NCBI GenBank assembly: GCA_016875395.1
Contig: VGRF01000016.1
Span: forward strand, 1 to 64,000
Length of the DNA stretch: 64,000 nt
Direction of reading: 5' to 3'
Source: Deltaproteobacteria bacterium
Lineage (GTDB): Bacteria; Myxococcota_A; UBA9160; UBA6930
Made by a program: the position numbers and the translations under genes. Position 1 is the stretch's first letter, and each line of letters opens with the position of its first letter. The notes under the pieces are model-generated. The model saw only the letters and a program-made list of their open reading frames with translations. It had not been told where the DNA came from and made no database searches. This document shows, one piece after another, positions 51,272 to 59,742 of the stretch.

Positions 51272-52213
51272 TCAGGCCCGCGCCGGGGCGAAATTGTCGA
51301 GGGCGTCGGCGGCGGCTGCCGGCGCGAGGCCGGTGAGATCCACGACCGGGAGATCGAGCGCGAGCTCGCTGCGCATGCGAGCGAGCTGCGCGCGGGCTGC
51401 CTCCCGGCCGCCGCACAGCACGGCGCGACACACGTCGGTGTCGGGCACGTCGGCGAACCAGGGGTGGAAGCGCCGGAACTGCGCGAGCAGCTCGGGCGAA
51501 TCCGGGGCGAGGGCGGGGCGCGCGAAGACCTGGAGCACGCGCTCGATCTCGCGCGGCGAGCGCTTGCGCGCGGCGCAGGCGGCTTCGAGCTGCGCTGTCG
51601 CTGCGGCGACGCGCTCGGCGAGCGGCGCGACGTTGATGTTCCAGGCGTCCGCGTGCTCGGCCACGAGCGCCAGCATCCGTGGGCGCGCCGCGGCGAGCTC
51701 GACCACGGGCGGCGCCGCCAGCGCGGGCCGCACGCGCGCGCGATCGAGTCGCACGAAACGCCCCTGCGCCGAGACCTCCTCGCCGCGCCAGAGCGCGCGC
51801 AGCGCTCGTAACAACTCGTCCAGCTGCGCGATGCGCTCGCGTGCGGGGCGAAGCGCGAGGCCGAAGCGCGCGTCGGCGAGCTGTGCCCCGATCGCGAGGA
51901 ACGCGCGCTGCCTGCCCGGCGCGATGCGCTCGAGCGTCGCGAACGACTGCGCGAGCTTCGCCGCGTGCCAGTGATGCGCGAGGCGGATCGACGCGAGCTG
52001 GATGCGCTGCGTGCGCTGCGCGAGCGCCGTCGTCACGGTCCAGCCGTCGAGCACGTCGCGCTCGCCGAGGCTCGGAATCTGCGAGACATCGCCGTCGACG
52101 TAGGCGGCCGCGTAGCCGAGCGCCTCCGCGCGCTGCACGAGCGCGAGCAACTTCTCCCACGCGAGCTGATGCCACGTGAACGCGACGGCCGTGCGTTCGG
52201 CGCGAGACGTCAC
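51272..52213 (-). CDS. LLM-class F420-dependent oxidoreductase
   Basis: 313 residues from GTG 52213. LVQRAEALGYAAAYVDGDVS, IQLASIRLAHHWHAAKLAQS and RQRAFLAIGAQLADARFGLA match the luciferase-like barrel; AEHADAWNINVAPL is the later barrel strand. It is the most divergent LLM here. The GTG overlaps the nudix stop. Part of an nth-nudix-LLM operon. Confidence 0.8.
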   Translation of the reverse strand: MTSRAERTAVAFTWHQLAWEKLLALVQRAEALGYAAAYVDGDVSQIPSLGERDVLDGWTVTTALAQRTQRIQLASIRLAHHWHAAKLAQSFATLERIAPGRQRAFLAIGAQLADARFGLALRPARERIAQLDELLRALRALWRGEEVSAQGRFVRLDRARVRPALAAPPVVELAAARPRMLALVAEHADAWNINVAPLAERVAAATAQLEAACAARKRSPREIERVLQVFARPALAPDSPELLAQFRRFHPWFADVPDTDVCRAVLCGGREAARAQLARMRSELALDLPVVDLTGLAPAAAADALDNFAPARA

Positions 52214-52731
52214 CGCAAGACGCCGAGGTGCTTCGCTGCCAACAACAACGCGAGCGCGCTCTTTGCGTCGCGCAGCTCGCCCGCGTCGATCATCTCGAGC
52301 GCGCGCGTGAGGGGCGTCGGCACGACCTCGATCACCTCGTCGTGCTCGAGCTGCTGCGGCACGGGCGTGAGGTCGAACGCGGCGAACAGGTGGATCACCT
52401 CGTCGGTGAAGCCCGGCGTCGTGTAGGTCGAGAGCAGATGCACGAGCCGCCCCGCGCGGCGGCCCGCTTCCTCCGCGAGCTCTTTGTGCGCGCAGACCTC
52501 GGGTGAGTCGCCGTCGAGCTTGCCGGCCGGGATCTCCCAGATGAAGCCGCCGGCGGCGTGGCGGAACTGGCGGATCAACAACACCGTGCGCTCGTCCTCG
52601 AACGGCACCACGGCCGATGCGCCGGGGTGGCGCACCAGGTCGAGCTCCACGGTGCGCCCGTTCGGCAGCGCGACTTCCTCGATCTGCACCGTGATCGAGC
52701 GGCCGCGATGAACGATGCGCGGTGGCTTCAT
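52210..52731 (-). CDS. NUDIX hydrolase (ADP-ribose pyrophosphatase-like)
   Basis: 173 residues. The NUDIX box region is AGKLDGDSPEVCAHKELAEE plus AGRRAG. The catalytic KEL-AEEAG half is present, but the first half is one residue shorter than the consensus and its first Glu is not in place, so activity may be altered. LIRQFRHAAGGFIWEIPAGK is typical of ADP-ribose pyrophosphatases. Start ATG 52731 overlaps the nth stop (ATGA). Confidence 0.82.
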   Translation of the reverse strand: MKPPRIVHRGRSITVQIEEVALPNGRTVELDLVRHPGASAVVPFEDERTVLLIRQFRHAAGGFIWEIPAGKLDGDSPEVCAHKELAEEAGRRAGRLVHLLSTYTTPGFTDEVIHLFAAFDLTPVPQQLEHDEVIEVVPTPLTRALEMIDAGELRDAKSALALLLAAKHLGVLR

Positions 52732-53408
52732 CGGCGCGCCGCCTTCTTCGCGGGTGCGGGCGCCTTGCCCGCGCTCGGGCACTCCTCGGCGAGCGGGCAC
52801 GCCTCACAGCGCGGCTTCTTCGCATCGCAGCACACGCGGCCGTGGTGGATCGTGCGCAGCGTGTACGCCGTCCACTCGCGCGGCGGCAGCAGCGCCGCGA
52901 GATCCTCTTCGATCGCGTCGGGGTCTTCGCCGCGCACCAGGCCGAGGCGGCGGTTCACGCGCTGCATGTGCGTGTCGATCGCGAGGCCCGGCTCGCCGAA
53001 CGCGACGCCGCGCACCACGTTCGCCGTCTTGCGCGCGACGCCGCGCAGAGTGATTAGGTCCTCAAGCGCGCGCGGCGTCTCCCCGCCGAAGCGCGCCACG
53101 ATCTCCCGCGCCGCGGCCTGGATCGACTTCGCCTTCTGTCGGTAGAACCCTGTAGGTCGAACGATCGCCTCGACGTCGGCCGCGTCCGCCGCCGCGAGCG
53201 CGCGCGCCGTCGGGTACTTCGGGAACAACACCGCCGTGACCTCGTTGACCTTCGCGTCGGTGCACTGCGCGGAAAGAATCGTCGCGATCAGCAGCTCGAA
53301 GGCGTTGCGATGTGCAAGCGCGCAGCGGGCATCCGGGTACGCGCGGGCCAGCCGCTTCGCGATGCGCGCCGCGCGCTGCCGGCGCGCATCGTGGGACTCG
53401 GTGGGCAT
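52728..53408 (-). CDS. nth: Endonuclease III (DNA glycosylase/AP lyase)
   Basis: 226 residues. LIATILSAQCTDAKVNEVTA, the helix-hairpin-helix LRGVARKTANVVRGVA (catalytic Lys) and LAIDTHMQRVNRRLGLV (catalytic Asp). The C-terminal [4Fe-4S] ligands CDAKKPRCEACPLAEEC show the C-x6-C-x2-C-x5-C spacing of Nth. It removes oxidised pyrimidines and nicks the backbone. A Pro/Ala/Lys-rich tail follows the cluster. First gene of the operon with nudix and LLM genes. Confidence 0.93.
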   Translation of the reverse strand: MPTESHDARRQRAARIAKRLARAYPDARCALAHRNAFELLIATILSAQCTDAKVNEVTAVLFPKYPTARALAAADAADVEAIVRPTGFYRQKAKSIQAAAREIVARFGGETPRALEDLITLRGVARKTANVVRGVAFGEPGLAIDTHMQRVNRRLGLVRGEDPDAIEEDLAALLPPREWTAYTLRTIHHGRVCCDAKKPRCEACPLAEECPSAGKAPAPAKKAARR

Positions 53409-53500
53409 CGGGGCACGGTAGCTGCGGGGGTCGTGCAGTCCGCGGGCTTCTGGGTCGTCCATCACTCCCGCGCCGCCACCGGCCCGCCGATACGCGGCGA

Positions 53501-54553
53501 ATGTTCGAGGATCTGCGACACGGTGCCGCGCTTGCTGCCCTGATTCGCGCCGAGGGGCGCGCGGCGCTGCTGCGCTCGGGCGCGCGCTCAGGCTTGTTCG
53601 CGGCGCTGCGCGAGTGGACGCGCGCAGATGCGCTCGCCGCGGCGCACGGTCTCGACGCGCAGCTGTGCGCTGCCTGGCTCGCGGCGCTGGAAGCGCACGG
53701 TCTCGTCGAGCGGCGCGGCGACGAGCTGCGCATCGCGGGCCTCGCGCGCTGGCTGGTCGATGGCGCGTACGCGGACGCCGCGTGCGCGTCGCTCGAGCAG
53801 AGCGCGTACGCCTATGCGCCCGTGCTCTCGCATCTGCCCGAGCTCATGCAGGGCGCTCCGCGCCCGCAGTGGGGAGCGCGCGCGGACGCGCTTCGCACGG
53901 CGCGCGCGTCGCGCCTCAGCGAGCGGCGTGCAATCGCGGCGCTGCACCGCATCCCGGGCGCGAAGAAGGCGCGGCGCATTCTCGACATCGGCTGCGGAGA
54001 GGGTCACTTCCTCGCACACATCCTCGCGCGCCATCGCGACGCGCTCGGCACCGGCGTCGAGATCGATGCGAGCGTCGCGGACCGCGCGCAGGAAGCGCTC
54101 GACGCCGCGCACGTTCAGCGCCGCGCGGAGATTCGCGCGGGCGACTTCTTCGCGGTGGAGTTGCCACACGCTTTCGACCTCGCGCTGCTCAACAACAACC
54201 TGCACTACTTCGACGAAGCGCGTTGGCCTTCGCTGTTCGCGCGGATCGCGGATCACCTCGCGCCCGGCGGCCTCGTCGCGATTCAGACGCCCCTGCTCGC
54301 GGAGGGCGCGGTCGCCCGCTTGCTCGGCGTGTGCGCGACGCTCGCCACGTTCGACCTGTTTCTGCGCGCGCACGACAACCTCGCGCCCCTGCCCGACGTC
54401 GCGCGTCTCGATGCCGCCCTCCACGCCGCGGGCTTCGCCGACGTCGGCTACGAGCCGATCCTCCCCGGCGGCGCGCTCCGCTTCGTGTGGGCCCGCAAGG
54501 GCGCGGCGAGCGCAGAGCCCGCGCGCGCCGCGAGGCCGCAGCTCGCGAAGTAG
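53501..54553 (+). CDS. SAM-dependent methyltransferase with winged-helix-like N-terminus
   Basis: 350 residues from ATG 53501. The first 90 residues resemble the winged-helix dimerisation domain of O-methyltransferases. ILDIGCGEGHFLAHILARHR is motif I, followed by TGVEIDASVADRAQEALDA and FDLALLNNNLHYFDEARWPS, as in class I enzymes that methylate small molecules. A possible later product-specific helix is not assignable. No RBS is visible before the start. Downstream lies a 39-base palindrome. Confidence 0.8.
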   Translation: MFEDLRHGAALAALIRAEGRAALLRSGARSGLFAALREWTRADALAAAHGLDAQLCAAWLAALEAHGLVERRGDELRIAGLARWLVDGAYADAACASLEQSAYAYAPVLSHLPELMQGAPRPQWGARADALRTARASRLSERRAIAALHRIPGAKKARRILDIGCGEGHFLAHILARHRDALGTGVEIDASVADRAQEALDAAHVQRRAEIRAGDFFAVELPHAFDLALLNNNLHYFDEARWPSLFARIADHLAPGGLVAIQTPLLAEGAVARLLGVCATLATFDLFLRAHDNLAPLPDVARLDAALHAAGFADVGYEPILPGGALRFVWARKGAASAEPARAARPQLAK

Positions 54554-54561
54554 CGCGCGCT

Positions 54562-54600
54562 GGAGTGAGACATTCCGGCCGGGCCGAAATGTCTCACTCC
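54562..54600. repeat. 39-base palindrome with CGGCC core
   Basis: GGAGTGAGACATT arms (54562-54580 and 54581-54600) match with one mismatch, meeting at CCGGCCGGGCCG. It shares this core with the palindrome at 26504-26551, so the two probably form one family of REP-like elements. Lies between the convergent methyltransferase and SnoaL-like genes and overlaps the latter's stop. Confidence 0.75.
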
Positions 54601-55022
54601 GCCGCCGCCTTCGCGATGTGCTCGAGCCACCACTTCGGCATCTTCCCTAACAGCTGCGTGAGATCCGAGTAGTCGCGCCAGAGCGCGATCTGGTCGCCGC
54701 GAATCACCTGCACCGACACGAACGGCAGCGGGATCACCTCGCCCGTGTGAAACCGCCAAGTCTCGGTGTGCTCGGTCATCACGACATCGCCATGACAGAT
54801 CATGCGATGCACTTCGTGATCGAACGCCTGCACCGGCTCGTGTCCGATGCGCAGCCGCCGCGACACGCCGGCGGGCCCGACGCCACCCGGATCAGGCGCC
54901 GAGACGTCTTGGTAGAGCCCGTCCTCGGTGAAGAAGCGCCCCACGGCGTCGTAGTCGCGCGCCACGTACACGGTGTGCCAGAAGCGTTCTACGAGCGCGC
55001 GGTTCTTTTCTTCCTGCGTCAT
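54594..55022 (-). CDS. SnoaL-like / limonene-epoxide-hydrolase-like protein
   Basis: 142 residues. ALVERFWHTVYVARDYDAVG, RFFTEDGLYQDVSAPD and FVSVQVIRGDQIALWRDYSD fit the NTF2-fold group of SnoaL and limonene-1,2-epoxide hydrolase. The Asp and Trp positions in the last stretch are where that enzyme places its catalytic acids, so an epoxide hydrolase or isomerase is possible. Start ATG 55022. Confidence 0.82.
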   Translation of the reverse strand: MTQEEKNRALVERFWHTVYVARDYDAVGRFFTEDGLYQDVSAPDPGGVGPAGVSRRLRIGHEPVQAFDHEVHRMICHGDVVMTEHTETWRFHTGEVIPLPFVSVQVIRGDQIALWRDYSDLTQLLGKMPKWWLEHIAKAAAE

Positions 55023-55034
55023 CGTGATTTCTCC

Positions 55035-56330
55035 ATGTGCAAGCGAAGCGCGCAGCGAGGCGGAGTCCTCGGAGCCGAGCGAAGTCAATGCGGTAGCGCG
55101 CGCGACGCGAGCTGGCCGTTCGTCGTGATCGGCGCCGGCGCAGCGGGGCTCCTCGCGGCGCTGTTCGCGGCGCGCGCAGGCGTGCGCACGCTGCTGCTCG
55201 AGTCGCACGCGAAGCCCGGCGCGAAGATCCGCGTGAGCGGCGGCGGGCGCTGCAACGTGCTGCCGAGCGCGGCCTCGCTCGCCGACTTCCACACCGAGGG
55301 CTCGCGCAACGCGCTCCGCAACATCCTCTTCTCGTGGCCGCTCGCCGAGGTGCGCGCGTTCTTCGAGCGCGACCTCGGCATCGCGCTGAAGGTCGAGGCA
55401 ACGGGCAAGGTGTTTCCCGCGAGCGACGATCCGAGCGAGATCACGCGCGCGCTGCTCGGCGCGTGCGAGCGCGCGGGCGTGACGCTGCGCGCCGGCGTCC
55501 GAGTGCGCGAGTTGCGCAAGCACGAGAGCGGCTTCGAGCTCGCGCTCGCGAGCGGCGAGACGCTGCGCGCCGAGCGCGCCGCCTTGTGCACTGGCGGTCT
55601 CTCGCTGCCGAAGACCGGCAGCGACGGCTGGGGTTATCAGGCCGCCGAGCGCCTCGGTCACACGCTGCGCCGCCGCTATCCCGCGCTCGTCCCGTTGCTC
55701 GCGAGCGACTCGCGCTGGGCCGATCTCGCCGGCGTGAGCGTGCGCGCGCGCCTCAGCGCCGTGCGCGAGAGCAAGCTGCTCGAAGCGCGCACCGGCGACA
55801 TGCTCTTCACTCACCGCGGCTTCAGCGGCCCTGTTGCGCTCGACATCTCGCACCAGCTCGCGCGCGCGGACCACGGCGACGTGCGGCTCCTCGCCGCGTG
55901 GCTCGGCGACGACGCGAGCGCGTGGGACGCGCGCCTGCGAGAAGCGGGCGCGCGCACCGTGCAGGCCCTCGCGCGCGCCCACCTCCCGAAGCGCCTCGCC
56001 GACGCGCTGGTCGCGCGCGCCGGCGTCGACCCCGAGCGCGCCTGCGCGCGCCTGACGAGAGACGAACGCACGCGCGTCGCGGAGATGCTCGGCGCCTGCG
56101 AGCTCGAGATCGCCGGCGACGAGGGCTACCGCACCGCCGAAGTGACGGGCGGCGGCGTGCCGCTCGAAGAGGTGCACACGCGCACGCTCGAGTCGCGCCG
56201 CGTGCCGGGCCTCTACTTCGCGGGAGAGATCCTCGACGCGACGGGACGCATCGGCGGGTTCAACTTCTTGTGGGCGTGGGTGACGGGGCGGAAGGTGGGA
56301 GAGGCGGTGGCGGAAGCGCAGGGCGATTAG
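55035..56330 (+). CDS. HI0933-family flavoprotein (NAD(P)/FAD-dependent oxidoreductase)
   Basis: About 430 residues. FVVIGAGAAGLLAALFAARA is the FAD-binding start, then ISVSGGGRCNVLPSAAS-like RVSGGGRCNVLPSA, FPASDDPSEITRALLGAC and GGGVPLEEVHTRTLESRRVP. The family contains bacterial proteins of unknown redox role, some linked to YhiN-type functions. ATG 55035 is the only in-frame ATG upstream but lies in the dispersed repeat, so the natural start may be GTG 55125 or an unseen one. The protein ends NFLWAWVTGRKVGEAVAEAQ and overlaps Uup by 4 bases, convergent. Confidence 0.85.
   Translation: MCKRSAQRGGVLGAERSQCGSARDASWPFVVIGAGAAGLLAALFAARAGVRTLLLESHAKPGAKIRVSGGGRCNVLPSAASLADFHTEGSRNALRNILFSWPLAEVRAFFERDLGIALKVEATGKVFPASDDPSEITRALLGACERAGVTLRAGVRVRELRKHESGFELALASGETLRAERAALCTGGLSLPKTGSDGWGYQAAERLGHTLRRRYPALVPLLASDSRWADLAGVSVRARLSAVRESKLLEARTGDMLFTHRGFSGPVALDISHQLARADHGDVRLLAAWLGDDASAWDARLREAGARTVQALARAHLPKRLADALVARAGVDPERACARLTRDERTRVAEMLGACELEIAGDEGYRTAEVTGGGVPLEEVHTRTLESRRVPGLYFAGEILDATGRIGGFNFLWAWVTGRKVGEAVAEAQGD
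55039..55093. repeat. Dispersed repeat, copy 4
   Basis: GCAAGCGAAGCGCGCAGCGA begins it and GAAGTCAATGCGG ends it, with an inserted GGAGTCCTC. On the plus strand it reads KRSAQRGGVLGAERSQCGS, the peptide of copy 1. It spans the possible start of the flavoprotein gene. Confidence 0.65.
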
Positions 56331-58216
56331 GTCCGCCTCCCCTCCAGCTCCTCCCACCGCGCATACACCGCCTCCAGCTCCGGCGCGATCGCCGCCACGC
56401 GCGCTTGCACGCGCGCCTGCTCCTGCGCGTCGCTCTTGTAGAACGCCGGCTCGCTGATGCGCGCGTGCAGCTCGGCTTGCTCGCGCTCGAGCGCTTCGAT
56501 CTTCGCGGGCGCTTCGTCGAGCTCGCGCTGCTCCTTGTACGAGAGCTTCGCGCTGCGCGGCTTCTCGCGCGGCGGCGCGGCGGGCGCGGGCTTGTCAGGC
56601 GCGCGGGCGACGCGCGCGGCGGCTTGCTTGTCGGCGAGGCGGCGCCAGTCCGAGTAGCCGCCGACGTATTCCTGCACGCGGCCCTCGCCCTCGAACACGA
56701 GCACGGAGGTGACGACGTTGTCGAGGAACGCGCGGTCGTGGGAGGCGATCAGCAGCGTGCCGGGGTAGTCGACGAGCAGCGCTTCGAGCAGCTCGAGCGT
56801 CTCGAGGTCGAGGTCGTTGGTCGGCTCGTCGAGTACGAGCAGGTTCGCGGGCTGCGCGAACAGCCGCGCCAATAACAAGCGGTTGCGCTCGCCGCCGGAG
56901 AGCGCCTTCACAGGCGTGCGCGCGCGCTCGGGCTCGAACAGGAAGTCCGCGAGGTAGCCGAGCACGTGGCGGCGCTCGCCGTTCACCTCGGTGTACTCGC
57001 GGCCCTCGGCGATGTTGTCGAACACGCTCTTCTCGAGCTCGAGCTGCGCGCGCAGCTGATCGAAGTACGCGACCTGCAGGCGCGTGCCGAGGCGAATCGT
57101 CCCTTTGTTCGCCGCGAGCTCGCCGAGCAGCAACTTCAAGAGCGTGCTCTTGCCGGCGCCGTTGGGGCCGACGAGGCCGATGCGGTCGCCGCGCATGATG
57201 CGCAGCGAGAGCTCGCGCACGATCTCGTGCTCGCCCCACGCGAAGCTCGCGCGCTGCGCGTCGACCACGAGCTTGCCCGAGGCCTCGCCGGCGTCGATCG
57301 CGATGCGCGCCGTGCCCTCCACCTCGCGTCGCTGCGCGCGCTCCTCGCGCAGACGCACGAGGGCGCGCACGCGGCCCTCGTCGCGCGTGCGGCGCGCCTT
57401 GATGCCCTTGCGAATCCACACCTCTTCCTGCGCGAGCTTCTTGTCGAACTCGGCGTCGTGGCGCTCCTCTTCTCCGAGCGCGGCGGCGCGGCGTTCGAGG
57501 AAGCGCGCGTAGTCGCCGGGCCAGCTCGTGAGATGGCCGCGGTCGAGCTCGAGGATGCGCGTCGCGAGGCGCGTCAGCAGCGCGCGGTCGTGCGTGACGA
57601 AGAGGACGCCGCCGCGGAACTCGGCGAGCTGCGCTTCGAGCCACTCGATCACCTCGATGTCGAGGTGATTGGTGGGCTCGTCGAGCAACAACAAGTCGGG
57701 ATCGCACACCAGCGCGCGCGCGAGCGCCACGCGCCGCTTCCAGCCGCCCGAGAGGGCGCCGAGCTTCGCGTCCGCCGGCAGCGCGAGCCGCTCGATCATC
57801 GCATCGACGCGCTGCGAGAGGCTCCAGCCGCCCCGCGCTTCGAGCTCGTGCTGCAGCTCCGTCATGCGCCGCAGCGCGTTCGCATCGTTGCCCGCGTCGT
57901 GCGCCGCGTGGTGGTACCGCGCGAGCAGCGCGCCCAGCTCCGCAAGGCCGTCCGCGACCGCGTCGTAGACCGTGGTGTCGTCGCCGAGCGGGAGCTCCTG
58001 CGCGAGCCGCGCGATGCGCAGTCCCGGCGCGCGCCACACCTCACCCGCGTCCGGCGTCACCTCGCCATCGACGACGCGCAGCAAGGTCGATTTGCCCGCG
58101 CCGTTGCGCCCGATCAAGCAGACGCGCTCGCCCGCATCGATCTGGAAGCTCGCGTCTTCGAGCAGCGGCGCGCGGCCGTAGGAAATCGCGACGCGGTCGA
58201 AGGAGAGCAGCGGCAT
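56327..58216 (-). CDS. uup: Uup-like ABC-F ATPase
   Basis: 629 residues. Two ABC domains: LIGRNGAGKSTLLRVVDGEV and LSGGWKRRVALARALVCDPD with LLLLDEPTNHLDIEVIEWL; second LVGPNGAGKSTLLKLLLGEL and LSGGERNRLLLARLFAQPA with LVLDEPTNDLDLETLELLE. No membrane part. The C-terminal coiled coil (KLSYKEQRELDEAPAKIEAL) is the Uup extension. ABC-F proteins act at the ribosome; Uup also affects transposon excision and replication stress. Start ATG 58216. Confidence 0.92.
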   Translation of the reverse strand: MPLLSFDRVAISYGRAPLLEDASFQIDAGERVCLIGRNGAGKSTLLRVVDGEVTPDAGEVWRAPGLRIARLAQELPLGDDTTVYDAVADGLAELGALLARYHHAAHDAGNDANALRRMTELQHELEARGGWSLSQRVDAMIERLALPADAKLGALSGGWKRRVALARALVCDPDLLLLDEPTNHLDIEVIEWLEAQLAEFRGGVLFVTHDRALLTRLATRILELDRGHLTSWPGDYARFLERRAAALGEEERHDAEFDKKLAQEEVWIRKGIKARRTRDEGRVRALVRLREERAQRREVEGTARIAIDAGEASGKLVVDAQRASFAWGEHEIVRELSLRIMRGDRIGLVGPNGAGKSTLLKLLLGELAANKGTIRLGTRLQVAYFDQLRAQLELEKSVFDNIAEGREYTEVNGERRHVLGYLADFLFEPERARTPVKALSGGERNRLLLARLFAQPANLLVLDEPTNDLDLETLELLEALLVDYPGTLLIASHDRAFLDNVVTSVLVFEGEGRVQEYVGGYSDWRRLADKQAAARVARAPDKPAPAAPPREKPRSAKLSYKEQRELDEAPAKIEALEREQAELHARISEPAFYKSDAQEQARVQARVAAIAPELEAVYARWEELEGRRT

Positions 58217-58249
58217 GGGCGCGGGAAGATAGGGAGGTGAGGCGCGCGG

Positions 58250-58427
58250 TCAGCAGCGCGGTGCGCCCTCGAGGTTCGCGAGGTCGAGGAGATGACACGC
58301 GACCGGTGCGATCGACGCGCCGAGACCATCGCGCACGGTGTGATCTGCCGGGAGCAGCGGCTTCGAGGTGCCACAACGCGCCATCGAGTCCGCCCGGCGA
58401 GGTCGGCTGAAGGCTCGGATCGAACAC
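58250..58427 (-). pseudogene. Degenerate 3' fragment downstream of the hypothetical protein
   Basis: Two minus-strand frames join to a plausible C-terminus: DGALWHLEAAAPGR in one frame and ADHTVRDGLGASIAPVACHL plus LDLANLEG in the other. They look coding but are frameshifted and lack a start. They may be a duplicated, decayed end of a gene like the one at 58431, or of another lost gene. Confidence 0.4.
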
Positions 58428-58430
58428 GCG

Positions 58431-59066
58431 TCACTGGTGCCATGCCCTGTGTGCTCGTTGCCGAGATTCCGGCGAGTCGAGGAAGGCAAGCCTCGTGAGG
58501 AGATCGCCAGTCTCGAGAATCGGACCACCGCCCCAACAGTCGGTCGCATGGGAGCGCGTGGAGTCAGCAACCGCGAGCAGCATCAAGAAGCCGCTGTCGC
58601 CGAAGTGCATGGAACAAGGGAGCGGCTTCGCCGGGAACCAGAACCAATCGCGCGGCTCGCCGTGAAGAAATGTGAGGGGAGCCGGCAGACTCCAGTAGTC
58701 GGCGGTCGCGAGGCCATCGGCTAGCGCTGTCCAGTCGTCCCAGCCGAGTGTTCGCTCGACGATTCGCCTCGGTTCCTCACCCCGCCGGAAGGCGAGCCCT
58801 CGCGGAGATGAGAACTCTCGCGCGATGAGCGTTCGCTCCGCTCCGGTCGCATCCACCTCAACCTCGACGCTGCGCTGGCCCCACTCGAACAGCCAGAAGC
58901 GCAAGGTTCGTACCGGCGACGAATTCGGCGCGCGTTCGAAGATCGCACGGTGCGGTTTCGGCCACGTCGCAAGCATCCACGTCACTGCCATCGCGACGAC
59001 CAGTACGACGGACGTTGCATACGCGCCGAAGTCTTCTTGCTCACACGCTCTCGCTCGTGCACGCAT
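58431..59066 (-). CDS. Hypothetical membrane-anchored protein
   Basis: 211 residues from ATG 59066. One N-terminal membrane helix (SVVLVVAMAVTWMLATWP) and a soluble Trp-rich domain (RTLRFWLFEWGQRSVEVEVD, TLGWDDWTALADGLATADYW, EPRDWFWFPAKPLPCSMHFG). I do not recognise the family. GC content and codon use look slightly less biased than in neighbours. Its end lies next to a degenerate fragment. Confidence 0.6.
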   Translation of the reverse strand: MRARARACEQEDFGAYATSVVLVVAMAVTWMLATWPKPHRAIFERAPNSSPVRTLRFWLFEWGQRSVEVEVDATGAERTLIAREFSSPRGLAFRRGEEPRRIVERTLGWDDWTALADGLATADYWSLPAPLTFLHGEPRDWFWFPAKPLPCSMHFGDSGFLMLLAVADSTRSHATDCWGGGPILETGDLLTRLAFLDSPESRQRAHRAWHQ

Positions 59067-59181
59067 CGCGTCGCCTCCTCGTCCGGGACTCACGCCCCAC
59101 GTCGGCAAGCCTATGCGTCACGGCGAGTGGTTCGAGCGAGCGCTTCATCGCGCGTTCATGTGAGCGCGGCGCGCTGTCAGC

Positions 59182-59592
59182 TCAGCGGTCTGCCGGCCCC
59201 TTCAGCTCCACCACGTTGCCGTCGGGGTCGCGCACGTACATGGACGGCCCGTTGCCTTCGGCGCCGTAACGAGTCCCGACTTCGCCGGGGTCGATGCCGT
59301 GCGCGCGCAAGTGCGCGGCGAGCGCGTCCGCATCGAACGCGTCGATGCGCAGGCAGATGTGGTCGACGTTCTTGCCGTCGGGCGCGGGCGTGCCGCCGCC
59401 GGCTTTGCCGAGCGGCGAGTCGATCGGGACGAGATCGATGAGGGACGCGCCGGCGCGGAGCTGCACGAGACCGAGCGCATCGATGCGACGCTCGATCGCG
59501 CAGCCGAGGGAATCGCGGTAGAAGCGCAGCGCGGCATCGAGATTGCGCACGCGCAGCACGACGTGATCGAGGCCGAGGATGCGCAGAGGCAT
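59182..59592 (-). CDS. VOC-superfamily (glyoxalase-like) protein
   Basis: 136 residues. RILGLDHVVLRVRNLDAALR and FYRDSLGCAIERRIDALGLV begin it; GKNVDHICLRIDAFDADALA carries a metal His; GPSMYVRDPDGNVVELKGPA ends it with the metal Glu. The two paired beta-alpha-beta modules match small VOC enzymes. Role could be dioxygenase-like, fosfomycin-type or glyoxalase; not assignable. Start ATG 59592. Confidence 0.85.
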   Translation of the reverse strand: MPLRILGLDHVVLRVRNLDAALRFYRDSLGCAIERRIDALGLVQLRAGASLIDLVPIDSPLGKAGGGTPAPDGKNVDHICLRIDAFDADALAAHLRAHGIDPGEVGTRYGAEGNGPSMYVRDPDGNVVELKGPADR

Positions 59593-59742
59593 GGCGCGCA
59601 ATCTGCTCGATCGAAGCAAGCGCGCCAAGTGACGCCGCGTCCCGCCAAGCGGATCAGCCGCGACGCGCAGCGTCGCCGGCTGCATCCGCCATGCGCGTCG
59701 CCACGGCCATCTCCCGCAACCTGCCCGCACCCAGCTCGCTGC

